From contig NZ_VTEV01000006.1 in NCBI RefSeq assembly GCF_008180725.1, forward strand, positions 191,600-255,599: a stretch of 64,000 nt of DNA. Direction: 5' to 3'. The position numbers and the translations under genes are program-made. Positions 1 through 7,205 of the stretch are shown one piece after another; the first letter of the stretch is position 1, and every line of letters begins with the position of its first letter. The DNA is from Sutcliffiella horikoshii. Its GTDB lineage: Bacteria > Bacillota > Bacilli > Bacillales > Bacillaceae_I. The notes beneath the pieces are model-generated. The model saw only the letters and a list, made by a program, of their open reading frames with translations, ran no database searches and was not told where the DNA came from.

Positions 1-321
1 TAGTCCTGCTACAAAAGCGGTAACCACGTAGGATAATAGAAATCCTCCAGTCGGCCCAACGATTGTTGCAAATCCTGAACTAAACTGAGCAAAAACTGGT
101 GCACCTGCAATACCTACTAATAAATACACAATCATGGAAATGGCTCCAAGCCTTGATCCTAGTAAAATTCCAGCTAAAACACAGAAAAATGGTTGCATAG
201 ATAGTGGAACACCACCTACTTGAAGAAATGGCATCCAAGATACGATGTTGGCGCCAATTGCCATCAAGGCAACAAACATGGCTGCATAAGTAATATCCAA
301 TGTTGACAGTGAACGTTTCAT
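1..321 (-). CDS. bioY: Biotin transporter BioY (S component), C-terminus beyond window
   Basis: This is the substrate-binding membrane subunit of an ECF-type biotin importer. The 107 visible residues begin MKRSLSTLDITYAAMFVAL and hold several hydrophobic segments. The family pattern GGVPLSMQ (about residues 46-53) and a later VGPTGGFLLSY stretch are typical of BioY. The ATG at 321 follows an AAAGGGGG ribosome site. The gene runs off the left edge, so its end and downstream partners are unseen. BirA-like inverted repeats overlap its promoter and leader, which supports biotin control. Confidence 0.88.
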   Translation of the reverse strand, partial: MKRSLSTLDITYAAMFVALMAIGANIVSWMPFLQVGGVPLSMQPFFCVLAGILLGSRLGAISMIVYLLVGIAGAPVFAQFSSGFATIVGPTGGFLLSYVVTAFVAGL

Positions 322-322
322 A

Positions 323-354
323 ATGTAAACCCCTTTGTTGTATGTAGTTAACAA
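323..354 (-). promoter_or_regulatory. BirA-type biotin operator in the bioY leader
   Basis: On the plus strand, half-site ATGTAAACC (323-331) and half-site AGTTAACAA (346-354) are separated by 14 bp. Each differs at one position from the TTGTAAACC / GGTTAACAA pattern known for bacterial BirA boxes, and the gap is in the known 14-16 bp range. The box covers the bioY Shine-Dalgarno and the region just downstream of the -10. Confidence 0.65.
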
Positions 355-358
355 TAAA

Positions 359-388
359 ATGATAATCTAAAAGTTTGATAGTTGTCAA
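359..388 (-). promoter_or_regulatory. SigA-type promoter of bioY
   Basis: Reading the minus strand, TTGACA (388-383) and TATCAT (364-359) are separated by 18 bp. The transcription start would fall inside the BirA-like box at 323-354, a position suited to repression. Confidence 0.55.
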
Positions 389-412
389 CACCATTATTTG
401 TTTGGTTAACAA
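382..412. promoter_or_regulatory. Second, weaker BirA-like inverted repeat over the bioY -35
   Basis: TTGTCAACA (382-390) and GGTTAACAA (404-412) form an imperfect inverted repeat with a 13-bp gap, one shorter than typical. It overlaps the -35 hexamer. It could be a second operator or chance similarity. Confidence 0.35.
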
Positions 413-482
413 ATGACGTGGTTGAATATTTTAGTTAGCCTCGCTAAAATATGAACTATAAAGTTTAGGAGGACGTTTCTAT

Positions 483-722
483 ATGAAGATTAGAAAAGCA
501 AATTTAGAGGTTGATACGGTTAGTGTCTATATTCATGAGAATAAAAAAGAGGAGCAGACATTGATTGCGATTCCCTCTATTAAATGGTCTACTATCATAC
601 CGTATGAGGAAGATAATACGAGTTTGACGAAGAGGTTAGAGGATGAGTTTAGGTCTGCGTTGAATTCTGAGGATGCGACCCACTTATCCTTAAAGCTTGT
701 CCAATGGGTCCGTGAGATGTAA
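483..722 (+). CDS. YueH-like small cytosolic protein
   Basis: A 79-residue protein starting MKIRKANLEVDTVSVYIHEN and ending QWVREM, behind a TAGGAGG site (467-473). Length and the opening pattern (MKIRKA..., YIHENKKE) resemble the Bacillus YueH family, whose function is unknown. There is no signal peptide or membrane segment. It stands alone, divergent from bioY, and ends just before the 52-bp repeat array. The family call is from memory of the pattern and is moderate. Confidence 0.6.
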   Translation: MKIRKANLEVDTVSVYIHENKKEEQTLIAIPSIKWSTIIPYEEDNTSLTKRLEDEFRSALNSEDATHLSLKLVQWVREM

Positions 723-736
723 AACCAAAGTAGAAA

Positions 737-1491
737 GGAAACAGGTGGAGAGAAGTCTTCATCAAGGTTATGAAGACCTTAGTTAGTAGGAAACAGGTGG
801 AGAGAAGTCTTCATCAAGGTTATGAAGACCTTAGTTAGTAGGAAACAGGTAGAGAGAAGTCTTCATCAAGGTTATGAAGACCTCAGTAAGAAGAAAACAG
901 GTGGAGAGAAGTCTTCATCAAGGATATGAAGACCTCAGTAAGAAGGAAACAGGTAAAGAGAAGTCTTCATCAAGGTTATGAAGACCTTAGTTAGTAGGAA
1001 ACAGGTAGAGAGAAGTCTTCATCAAGGTTATGAAGACCTCAATAAGAAGGAAACAGGTAGAGAGAAGTCTTCATCAAGGTTATGAAGACCTCAGTAAGAA
1101 GAAAACAGGTGGGGAGAAGTCTTCATCAAGGATATGAAGACCTCAGTAAGAAGGAAACAGGTAGAGAGAAGTCTTCATCAAGGTTATGAAGACCTTAGTT
1201 AGTAGGAAACAGGTAGAGAGAAGTCTTCATCAAGGTTATGAAGACCTCAATAAGAAGGAAACAGGTGGAGAGAAGTCTTCATCAAGGTTATGAAGACCTC
1301 AGTAAGAAGGAAACAGGTAGAGAGAAGTCTTCATCAAGGTTATGAAGACCTTAGTTAGTAGGAAACAGGTAGAGAGAAGTCTTCATCAAGGTTATGAAGA
1401 CCTCAGTAAGAAGGAAACAGGTGGAGAGAAGTCTTCATCAAGGTTATGAAGACCTCAGTAAGAAGGAAACAGGTAGAGAGAAGTCTTCATC
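737..1491. repeat. Array 1: 14 full tandem 52-bp hairpin repeats plus a partial copy
   Basis: Units start at 737, 789, 841 and every 52 bp to 1465; the last is cut after 27 bp. Each has a purine-rich block (GGAAACAGGTGGAGAGAA with variants), then the inverted repeat GTCTTCAT / ATGAAGAC (unit positions 19-26 and 34-41) around a 7-nt loop, then a linker in three forms (TTAGTTAGTA, CTCAGTAAGAA, CTCAATAAGAA). There are no unique spacers, so it is not a CRISPR. Units 3-6 and 7-10 carry the same variant order, giving a 208-bp higher-order duplication. No coding frame is maintained. Confidence 0.95.
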
Positions 1492-1570
1492 GCTTTGGCT
1501 TCGTATAAGAAGAATTCCGATTGCCACCCAACAAGCTGTTATACTGTTGAAAGGTCAATAATAAATTTGG

Positions 1571-1611
1571 AGAGAGGCATACCTGCCAATTGCGGGTGTG
1601 TCTCTTTTTTT
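1571..1611 (+). terminator. Hairpin plus T-run after array 1
   Basis: AGAGA..GCATACC-type left arm (from 1571) pairs imperfectly with GGGTGTGTCTCT (1594-1605) and is followed by a run of seven T. It would end any rightward transcript crossing the array and so insulate the gvp operon. The rest of 1492-1690 shows no gene. Confidence 0.5.
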
Positions 1612-1690
1612 GTTTTACAGAAGAAAAGTTCCCCACTCAAGGAATCAATTACTAAATCTGTAGGGAATAGTACCCTTTTTCCTGATTTTT

Positions 1691-1716
1691 GTTTAAAGAT
1701 GAGGCAGAGAGTGAAT
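1691..1716 (+). promoter_or_regulatory. Candidate SigB-like promoter of the gvp operon
   Basis: GTTTAA (1691-1696) and GTGAAT (1711-1716) are separated by 14 bp. The SigB pattern is GTTTAA, 12-15 bp, GGGTAT; the -35 matches fully, the -10 only at 4 of 6. No better SigA pair was seen in this gap. Weak. Confidence 0.3.
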
Positions 1717-1759
1717 ATAACTTGAAACAGAATAAAATCACTTAAAGGAGTGGATGTAA

Positions 1760-1954
1760 ATGAGTGTGAAAGATAGTGCCATGCAACTTAGTAAAAACAA
1801 GTGGGTGACAGGGGCAGTTGTCGGAGGTGTCGCAGCAAGCTCGGCTTTACTATTTAAAAAAGAACGTCGCAACAAGGTGATGAAATTTTTTCGGCGAGAT
1901 GAAGGGGACCAGCAACCTGAAGGAACTGAAGAAGAAGCTATTAAAGAAAGCTAG
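1760..1954 (+). CDS. gvpP: Gas-vesicle accessory protein GvpP-like
   Basis: A 64-residue protein at the head of the gas-vesicle operon, with an AAAGGAGTGG site (1743-1752) before its ATG. It has one short hydrophobic, glycine/alanine-rich segment (about 17-32), then basic FKKERRNK, then an acidic tail. This layout resembles YtxH-type proteins and the first accessory gene of the B. megaterium gvp cluster. The name rests mainly on position. Its end overlaps the start of gvpQ by 56 bp in another frame. Confidence 0.65.
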   Translation: MSVKDSAMQLSKNKWVTGAVVGGVAASSALLFKKERRNKVMKFFRRDEGDQQPEGTEEEAIKES

Positions 1955-2318
1955 AAAAGAAGCGACGGAGCAATATGTCGATTATAAAAAGGAAAAAACG
2001 AAGAACAAGATGCAAAAGAAAGTCGAAAATGTATCAGATAATCTAAATGATTCGACTGACCAGTTTGCAGACAAGGTTCATAGCAAGGCAGAGGACATCC
2101 AGGAAAAAGTGCAAGACTCGCTATTAAAGGTGAAAGATCGATTGAAGAAAGTAAAAGATGCAGGCGAAAGCTTTCAAGATAAAATCGGAAAGGGAAGTCG
2201 TTCCAGTGGAATTAAATCCTATTCAAATGTGAAACGGGCAGATGATTTAAATGGAATGAATTCCGTGAAACGAAGCGATCAAATCCCAAATGTGAGTGAT
2301 ATTAAAGGAGTGAAGTAA
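1899..2318 (+). CDS. gvpQ: Gas-vesicle accessory protein GvpQ-like
   Basis: A 139-residue, highly charged, Lys/Glu/Asp-rich protein predicted to be helical (repeated KVxDxLxK-type segments, about 30-100), with a Ser/Lys-rich tail. It has no membrane segment. It corresponds by position to gvpQ of the B. megaterium cluster. The only ATG (1899) lies inside gvpP and has no good ribosome site, so translation may be coupled to gvpP. The gene ends 1 bp before gvpB. Role in vesicle assembly is not established. Confidence 0.6.
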   Translation: MKGTSNLKELKKKLLKKARKEATEQYVDYKKEKTKNKMQKKVENVSDNLNDSTDQFADKVHSKAEDIQEKVQDSLLKVKDRLKKVKDAGESFQDKIGKGSRSSGIKSYSNVKRADDLNGMNSVKRSDQIPNVSDIKGVK

Positions 2319-2319
2319 A

Positions 2320-2580
2320 ATGGCAGCTATTCAAAAAAGTACGGATGGATCCAGTCTTGCAGAAGTAATCGATAGAATTCTAGATAAGGGTGTCGTCATT
2401 GACGTCTATGCACGTGTATCCCTTGTCGGAATCGAACTAATCACAGTGGAAGCGCGCGTAGTAATCGCCAGTGTGGATACATGGTTGCGCTATGCAGAAG
2501 CGGTTGGGCTTTTAAGAGATGACCTAATGGATGGAGAATTTCATTTATCTGGACAATCAACAGAACGTCAAAACGCATAA
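2320..2580 (+). CDS. gvpB: Major gas-vesicle shell protein GvpA/GvpB
   Basis: This is the 86-residue structural protein that polymerises into ribs of the gas-vesicle wall. The family core is clear: [20 protein letters not shown] (about 11-30), then [24 protein letters not shown] (split by family-conserved Gly and Glu residues) and a short acidic C-terminus. A strong AAAGGAGTG site precedes the ATG. It is the only major-type GvpA-family gene visible; gvpS and gvpJ are minor relatives. A hairpin follows directly, which would raise its expression over downstream genes. Confidence 0.96.
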   Translation: MAAIQKSTDGSSLAEVIDRILDKGVVIDVYARVSLVGIELITVEARVVIASVDTWLRYAEAVGLLRDDLMDGEFHLSGQSTERQNA

Positions 2581-2607
2581 GATTTGAAAATTAAATACTA
2601 AGGAATC

Positions 2608-2640
2608 AAGGCACATATTACATGTGCCTTTGTTCCATTT
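2608..2640 (+). terminator. Attenuating hairpin between gvpB and gvpR
   Basis: AAGGCACAT (2608-2616) and ATGTGCCTT (2622-2630) form a perfect 9-bp stem with a 5-nt loop, followed by a T-rich stretch ending in TTTTT. It sits in the only real gap of the operon, after the abundant shell gene, and probably acts as a partial terminator or mRNA 3' stabiliser. Confidence 0.7.
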
Positions 2641-2655
2641 TTCAAAAAGGCGGGG

Positions 2656-2928
2656 ATGGCAGTGAGCATGAAGAAGGTCTTGAAGGAGGTAACGGATTTT
2701 TTTACAGAGTTCGTAAAACCACCATATAAGATTACAGCAGTTCAGCCTACAGATCAGGGCTGGGACGTCGTGGTAGAAGTAATTGAAGAAAAAGAATATA
2801 TGAAAGCATACGCCAAAGACCAAATGGTGGGTGTTTATCATGCCAAACTTAATAAAGACATGGAAGTAGAATCATATAATCGAAGGAGTTTACGTTCTAG
2901 AAGTTCCATAGATTTGAACAATGAGTAA
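2656..2928 (+). CDS. gvpR: Gas-vesicle protein GvpR (GvpO family)
   Basis: A 90-residue protein with the GvpO-family pattern: an N-terminal helix, then WDVVVEVIEEKEY and a C-terminal ...GVYHAKLNKDMEVESYNRR segment. GvpO-type proteins are accessory factors needed for vesicle formation. The ATG at 2656 directly abuts the ribosome site AAAAAGGCGGGG, so the in-frame GTG at 2662 or ATG at 2668 may be the true start. It lies after the gvpB hairpin and before gvpN. Confidence 0.85.
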   Translation: MAVSMKKVLKEVTDFFTEFVKPPYKITAVQPTDQGWDVVVEVIEEKEYMKAYAKDQMVGVYHAKLNKDMEVESYNRRSLRSRSSIDLNNE

Positions 2929-2956
2929 GGGCCGTTGGCGATGGAGGTAGTGAGAC

Positions 2957-3871
2957 ATGAACAAACAGCTGGAGAGGGAGATTGTTACACATGCTAAGGT
3001 GGAGGAGATCTCTGCCAGAACGGTAGACTACTTGAAGAATGGATTTCCTGTTCATTTTACAGGACCGACCGGTGTGGGGAAAACCTCCATGGCGCTCCAC
3101 GTAGCCAGACAACTTGAAAGGCCAGTGGTGGTACTTCAAGGGCATGAAGAAATGACCAATGCAGACCTGCTTGGAGACTTTAACGGATATACCAAAAAGT
3201 TATTAGTGGATAATTATGTCCGCTCCGTCATGAAAAAAGAAGAAACAATGAAAGAGTCTTTCCAAGAAGGGCTTTTGTTGGAAGCAGTAAAAAACGGATA
3301 TACACTTATTTATGATGAATTTACACGTTCCAAACCAGAAACAAACAATCTTTTCCTATCGGTTATTGAAGAAGGTGTTCTACCCTTGTATGGTTCCAAG
3401 CATAAAGAGAAATGGGTGAAAGTTCATGAGGAATTTTCCATTATTTTTACGAGTAACCCTGCGGAATATGCAGGAGTGCATAAGACACAGGATGCACTGC
3501 TGGACCGGATGATTACGATGGAACTTGGATATATGGAAAAAAATGCAGAAACCGAAATCCTTAAACAAAAAGTAGATGTTTCAGAAGAGGATGCCATTCT
3601 TATCACAAATTTCATTTCAGCTCTTAGAGACAAATGCTTGAATAAAGGCAAGCATGCACCAGGTATCCGTGCAGCCATCATGATTGCTACCATTTCGAAG
3701 CAGAAGGAAATGGAACGGAGTACAGATAATGAGGATTTCAAACAACTTTGCGTGGATGTGCTCTTGCATTCCGTCCATAAAGGGATGGAATATGAAAAAC
3801 AATCAAGGTCGTTATCTCTTATTACACAGGAATTCAAGAAAGCTTTTGGAGGGAATTCAAATGGAAAATAA
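2957..3871 (+). CDS. gvpN: Gas-vesicle AAA+ ATPase GvpN
   Basis: A 304-residue MoxR/AAA+-type ATPase. Walker A is GPTGVGKTSM (about 36-45) and Walker B-like LIYDEFTRSKPETNN (about 117-131); a sensor-type FTSNP motif follows. GvpN proteins are needed for vesicles to enlarge to full width. The ATG follows a GGAGGTAG site. The end overlaps the gvpF start by 11 bp, which suggests translational coupling. Confidence 0.95.
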   Translation: MNKQLEREIVTHAKVEEISARTVDYLKNGFPVHFTGPTGVGKTSMALHVARQLERPVVVLQGHEEMTNADLLGDFNGYTKKLLVDNYVRSVMKKEETMKESFQEGLLLEAVKNGYTLIYDEFTRSKPETNNLFLSVIEEGVLPLYGSKHKEKWVKVHEEFSIIFTSNPAEYAGVHKTQDALLDRMITMELGYMEKNAETEILKQKVDVSEEDAILITNFISALRDKCLNKGKHAPGIRAAIMIATISKQKEMERSTDNEDFKQLCVDVLLHSVHKGMEYEKQSRSLSLITQEFKKAFGGNSNGK

Positions 3872-4622
3872 TCTTGGCTATTATACGTTTTGTGTCATAC
3901 CAAATGAACAGAAAAAAATAGATTTAGGGGAAGTGGAACTGGAAGGAAAGACCAGCACACTAGAGATAATTGAACATAAAGAGTTCTCTATGGTGGTCAC
4001 AAAAGCTCCTATCAAAATCTATCATCCTAAAAAAGAAAACTTATTAACGCATCAGAATATTGTTTCTTCCCTTATGGAGAAGACGACTGTCATCCCAATG
4101 AGCTTTGGCAATGTGTTTGAAACAGAGGCTGACGTAGAATTTCTCATGAAATCATTATATTCAGAGCTTCAGGACATTTATAAAAAGATAGAAAACAAAA
4201 TTGAAGTAGGCCTGAAAATAATCGGCAAGGAAGAATGGCTGAAAGCTGAAATAAATAAGAATCAAAAAGCAATGAAGCTGAAAGAAAAGATTAGCGGGAA
4301 ATCGGAAGCTGCTTCTTATTATGAACGAATAGAACTTGGGGATATGGCTCAGAAGTTCATGAAGGAAAAGATGCAAATCTGCATGCAGGAAGTTTTCTTG
4401 CCATTAGCGGAAAAAGCCGTTTCTGCAAAACAAAACGAAACAATTGGAGGCAAGATGCTAATCAATGCAAGTTTTTTAATAGATCGAGACCATGAAGAAG
4501 AGTTTGATGAACTGGTTAACAAAATCTATGAAAAGTGGCAGGACAGAGTAGAATTCAAATATACCGGTCCATGGCCTGCTTACAACTTCATTGATATTAA
4601 ACTCAAGGCGAAGGAAGCCTAA
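3861..4622 (+). CDS. gvpF: Gas-vesicle protein GvpF (GvpF/L family)
   Basis: 253 residues from the ATG at 3861, behind TTGGAGGGA inside the end of gvpN. The sequence starts MENNLGYYTFCVIP and ends with the family signature YTGPWPAYNFIDIKL. Known GvpF contacts GvpA and helps nucleate vesicles. A longer in-frame start at 3684 would lie deep inside gvpN and is rejected. The stop overlaps the gvpG start by 1 bp (TAATG). Confidence 0.93.
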   Translation: MENNLGYYTFCVIPNEQKKIDLGEVELEGKTSTLEIIEHKEFSMVVTKAPIKIYHPKKENLLTHQNIVSSLMEKTTVIPMSFGNVFETEADVEFLMKSLYSELQDIYKKIENKIEVGLKIIGKEEWLKAEINKNQKAMKLKEKISGKSEAASYYERIELGDMAQKFMKEKMQICMQEVFLPLAEKAVSAKQNETIGGKMLINASFLIDRDHEEEFDELVNKIYEKWQDRVEFKYTGPWPAYNFIDIKLKAKEA

Positions 4623-4885
4623 TGATTCATAAGCTTCTTACTGGCCCGATGGGAGCTTTGGTGAAACTCGGGGAAAAGATAAAAGAAGAAGTGGACCGGG
4701 AAATGTATGATATTGATCATATTCAGAAGCAATTGGTTCAATTGGAAATGTTGATGGAAACAGATGAAATCACAGAAGAAGAATATCATGCACAAGAAGC
4801 CGAGCTGTTGCAGCGTTACGAAGTGGCAAAGCTCCGGGAGCAGAGAATGTTTGAAGACTTGAAAAGAAGAGATGGGGGTGGCTGA
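4622..4885 (+). CDS. gvpG: Gas-vesicle protein GvpG
   Basis: An 87-residue small helical protein. It opens with the GvpG-family hydrophobic motif LLTGPMGALVKLGEKI (about 4-19) and continues as a charged coiled-coil (IQKQLVQLEMLMETDEITEEEY). It is coupled to gvpF by TAATG and ends 2 bp before gvpL. GvpG is an essential assembly factor of uncertain mechanism, often acting with GvpF/L. Confidence 0.92.
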   Translation: MIHKLLTGPMGALVKLGEKIKEEVDREMYDIDHIQKQLVQLEMLMETDEITEEEYHAQEAELLQRYEVAKLREQRMFEDLKRRDGGG

Positions 4886-4887
4886 AC

Positions 4888-5709
4888 ATGACTGAAACAA
4901 AAACAGACAAGTCATTGTTCTATCTATACGGATTAGTGCCTACAGAAGAATTAAAAGAAAACCCGCTGACGCCATTTGCAGGAATTGACGGGCGACATCA
5001 CTTATATGAACGGCAGATAGGAGAAGTGACAGCAATCTTATGTGAAATTGATGAAGAGGAATTTTCAGAAGAGGTTATTGAAGATAAGGTCAATCATGAT
5101 ATGGAATGGTTACAAGCGAAAGCATTGCATCATCATGAAACACTTGAAAAGCTTCATAACAACTATACACTTATCCCGCTGAAGTTCTGTACCATTTACA
5201 AAAACGAACAGAATTTGGAGAGAACAATAGAAACAGAGAGTTTGAAATTCCACCAGCTCTTCGAGAATATTGCACAAAAAGAAGAATGGAATTTAAAAAT
5301 CTATTGTGATGATAATAAAATCAAAGAAGAAGTAGCAGAGCATTCCGCTGACATCAAACAACATGAAAAAGAAATTGAATCACTAAGTCCAGGAAGACAG
5401 TTTTTTGAACGAAAAAAACTGAAGCAAAAAATAGAAGAAGCCGTCGTAAATGTTAAAAGAAGAAAGTGTGATGAAATTCATGAAAAATTGAGCGAATTGT
5501 GTGCCCAGTCAGATGTGAAAAAGAACTGGAGCCAAGAGATGTCCGGTAGAAAGCAAGATATGAACTGGAACGGTATATATCTATTAAATAAAAATAATAG
5601 AGATAGCTTTCTGCAACAAGTGAAACAGCTTCAGGAAGAGTACGTGGACCTTGGTTTCACAATAGAGTATACCGGCCCGTGGCCATGTTATCATTTCGCA
5701 AACTTATAG
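4888..5709 (+). CDS. gvpL: Gas-vesicle protein GvpL (GvpF/L family)
   Basis: A 273-residue paralogue of GvpF, ending in the same signature (EYTGPWPCYHF). The N-terminal half has the FYLYGLVP opening; the middle is rich in Glu/Lys and probably helical. The start follows GGGGGTGGC in the end of gvpG. Paired GvpF and GvpL are usual in B. megaterium-type clusters. The next gene, gvpS, follows after 19 bp. Confidence 0.93.
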   Translation: MTETKTDKSLFYLYGLVPTEELKENPLTPFAGIDGRHHLYERQIGEVTAILCEIDEEEFSEEVIEDKVNHDMEWLQAKALHHHETLEKLHNNYTLIPLKFCTIYKNEQNLERTIETESLKFHQLFENIAQKEEWNLKIYCDDNKIKEEVAEHSADIKQHEKEIESLSPGRQFFERKKLKQKIEEAVVNVKRRKCDEIHEKLSELCAQSDVKKNWSQEMSGRKQDMNWNGIYLLNKNNRDSFLQQVKQLQEEYVDLGFTIEYTGPWPCYHFANL

Positions 5710-5728
5710 GCAGAAGGTAGGGAACAAA

Positions 5729-5983
5729 ATGCCAACGCAATATGGAGTAAACCCTAATCAGGATGTTTCTTTGCTGGACATTTTAGATGTCATTTTGGAT
5801 AAAGGTGTCGTGCTAAGAGGGGAGCTTATCATCTCCATCGCGGACATTGATTTAATTTATCTGGATTTGCGATTGCTTATCACATCAGTAGATAAACTGA
5901 TGGAATCTAATGAACGAAAAATAATCGGTGAGGAGGATACGAAATGGAGCATAGACCAGAAAAGAGCGGCAGGATCCAGTTAG
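5729..5983 (+). CDS. gvpS: Minor gas-vesicle protein GvpS (GvpA/J family)
   Basis: An 84-residue GvpA-family protein with the core SLLDILDVILDKGVVLRGEL (about 14-33) and the second helix LDLRLLITSVDKL. It differs from GvpB in lacking the VEARVVIAS form and having a lysine-rich tail, as expected of minor, nucleation-type members. Its last 40 bp overlap gvpK in another frame. The ribosome site is GAAGGTAGGG. Confidence 0.88.
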   Translation: MPTQYGVNPNQDVSLLDILDVILDKGVVLRGELIISIADIDLIYLDLRLLITSVDKLMESNERKIIGEEDTKWSIDQKRAAGSS

Positions 5984-6228
5984 ATCCGGATAATGTGGAG
6001 CAAGGGTTATCCCAACTTGTTCTGACGGTAATAGAATTATTGCGTCAACTGATAGAGCGGCATGCACTAAGAAGAGTGGATAGTGGGAATTTAACAGATG
6101 AGGAAATCGAAAAACTTGGGACAGCATTAATGAACCTGGAATTAAAAATGGAAGACCTTAAGGAGATTTTCGACTTAGATGATGAAGATCTAAATATTAA
6201 TTTGGGGCCGCTAGGGAATCTTCTATAA
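5944..6228 (+). CDS. gvpK: Gas-vesicle protein GvpK
   Basis: A 94-residue protein with the GvpK-family segment LDPDNVEQGLSQLVLTVIEL (about 12-31) followed by LLRQLIERHALRRVDSGNL and an acidic end. The ATG sits behind GTGAGGAGGA inside gvpS. GvpK is an accessory protein needed for normal assembly. Confidence 0.93.
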   Translation: MEHRPEKSGRIQLDPDNVEQGLSQLVLTVIELLRQLIERHALRRVDSGNLTDEEIEKLGTALMNLELKMEDLKEIFDLDDEDLNINLGPLGNLL

Positions 6229-6258
6229 TTTTTTTAGAGTATGAAGGAGCTGTTATGT

Positions 6259-6561
6259 ATGTCAATGCAAACACCGTCAAATTCCAGTAACTTGGTGGAA
6301 GTACTAGAAAAGATTCTCGACAAAGGTGTTGTTATTGCTGGAGATATCAAGATTGGCCTTGCAGATGTGGAATTATTAACTATAAAGATTCGATTGCTTG
6401 TTGCTTCTGTTGATAAGGCGAAGGAGATTGGGATGGATTGGTGGGAAACGGATCCTTATTTTTCTTCAAGGGGTGTGAATCAAGAGTTACAGGAGCAGAA
6501 TCAGAAGTTGTTGGAGCGGATTGAACAGTTGGAGAAGCGGTCGGAAGCACCGAAGGAATAA
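6259..6561 (+). CDS. gvpJ: Minor gas-vesicle protein GvpJ
   Basis: 100 residues from the ATG at 6259, which has AAGGAG at 6244-6249; an upstream in-frame ATG at 6241 overlaps that site and is rejected. The GvpA/J core is [20 protein letters not shown], followed by VELLTIKIRLLVASVDKA. A GMDWWETDP motif and a C-terminal coiled coil (QELQEQNQKLLERIEQLEK) follow, as in GvpJ. It is the last gene of the operon; B. megaterium gvpT and gvpU are absent here. Confidence 0.9.
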   Translation: MSMQTPSNSSNLVEVLEKILDKGVVIAGDIKIGLADVELLTIKIRLLVASVDKAKEIGMDWWETDPYFSSRGVNQELQEQNQKLLERIEQLEKRSEAPKE

Positions 6562-6588
6562 GCTATTATATTTTCATAAATCAGTTGG

Positions 6589-6620
6589 ACAGTGTTTTAA
6601 AAGAGAAGCACTGTTTTTTT
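6589..6620 (+). terminator. Terminator of the gvp operon
   Basis: ACAGTG (6589-6594) pairs with CACTGT (6609-6614), extended by A/T pairs, and is followed by T7. Confidence 0.75.
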
Positions 6621-6638
6621 CTATTTCAATCAATATTT

Positions 6639-7158
6639 GTTAAACACCGCTGTTGATTTCCGCAAAAGGCTTCGCTTTCCTAGGGGCGGTGCTTGAGCCT
6701 CCTCGGCTTCGCCTGTGGGGTCTCAAGCTACCGCTATCTCCCTCAGGAGTCTTCGCCTTTTGCTCCAATCAACAGCTAAAAACTCTTTCATGTAAACATT
6801 CTCATAGGTTAATAAAAATCTGTTAAACACCGCTGTTGATTTCCGCAAAAGGCTTCGCTTTCCTAGGGGCGGTGCTTGAGCCTCCTCGGTTTCGCCTGTG
6901 GGGTCTCAAGCTACCGCTATCTCCCTCAGGAGACTTCGCCTTTAGCTCCAATCCACAGCTAAAAAACTCTTTCATCTAAACATTCTCATAGCTTAATCAA
7001 AATCTGTTAAACACCGCTGTTGATTTCCGCAAAAGGCTTCGCTTTCCTAGGGGCGGTGCTTGAGCCTCCTCAGCTTCGCCTGTGGGGTCTCAAGCTACCG
7101 CTATCTCCCTCAGGAGACTTCGCCTTTTGCTCCAATCAACAGCTAAAAAACTCTTTCA
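6639..7158. repeat. Three tandem copies of the ~130-bp dispersed repeat (subtype I) with flanks
   Basis: Near-identical copies begin at TGTTAAACACCGC (6639, 6821, 7005), a period of 182-184 bp that includes a conserved 50-bp tail (AACTCTTTCAT...). Each core runs from GCTGTTGATTTCCGC to CCAATCAACAGC, with inverted ends. Inner landmarks are CCTAGGGGCGGTGCTTGAG and CCGCTATCTCCCTCAGGAG. The whole gap between gvpJ and the rodA-like gene is filled by these copies; no gene is seen. Confidence 0.9.
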
Positions 7159-7171
7159 TTAACTTAATATA

Positions 7172-7203
7172 AAACACCTCATCTAACTAAAGATGAGATG
7201 TTT
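7172..7203 (-). terminator. Terminator of the rodA-like gene
   Basis: AACACCTCATCT (7173-7184) and AGATGAGATGTT (7191-7202) form a 12-bp stem with a G-T pair, T-rich beyond on the minus strand. It lies just past the stop at 7206. Confidence 0.65.
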
Positions 7204-7205
7204 AA

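Noticed and set aside
80..412. 110-codon minus-strand open frame
   Set aside because: Out of frame with bioY, whose frame has the family motifs and ribosome site.
737..1491. CRISPR array
   Set aside because: Repeats are directly adjacent with no unique spacers, differ by substitutions, and no cas gene is in the window.
3684..3860. Upstream extension of gvpF
   Set aside because: It is inside gvpN in another frame; the ATG at 3861 has TTGGAGGGA and matches the usual GvpF start.
6639..7158. Insertion sequence
   Set aside because: No transposase frame and no clear target duplication; it matches the short dispersed repeat family.
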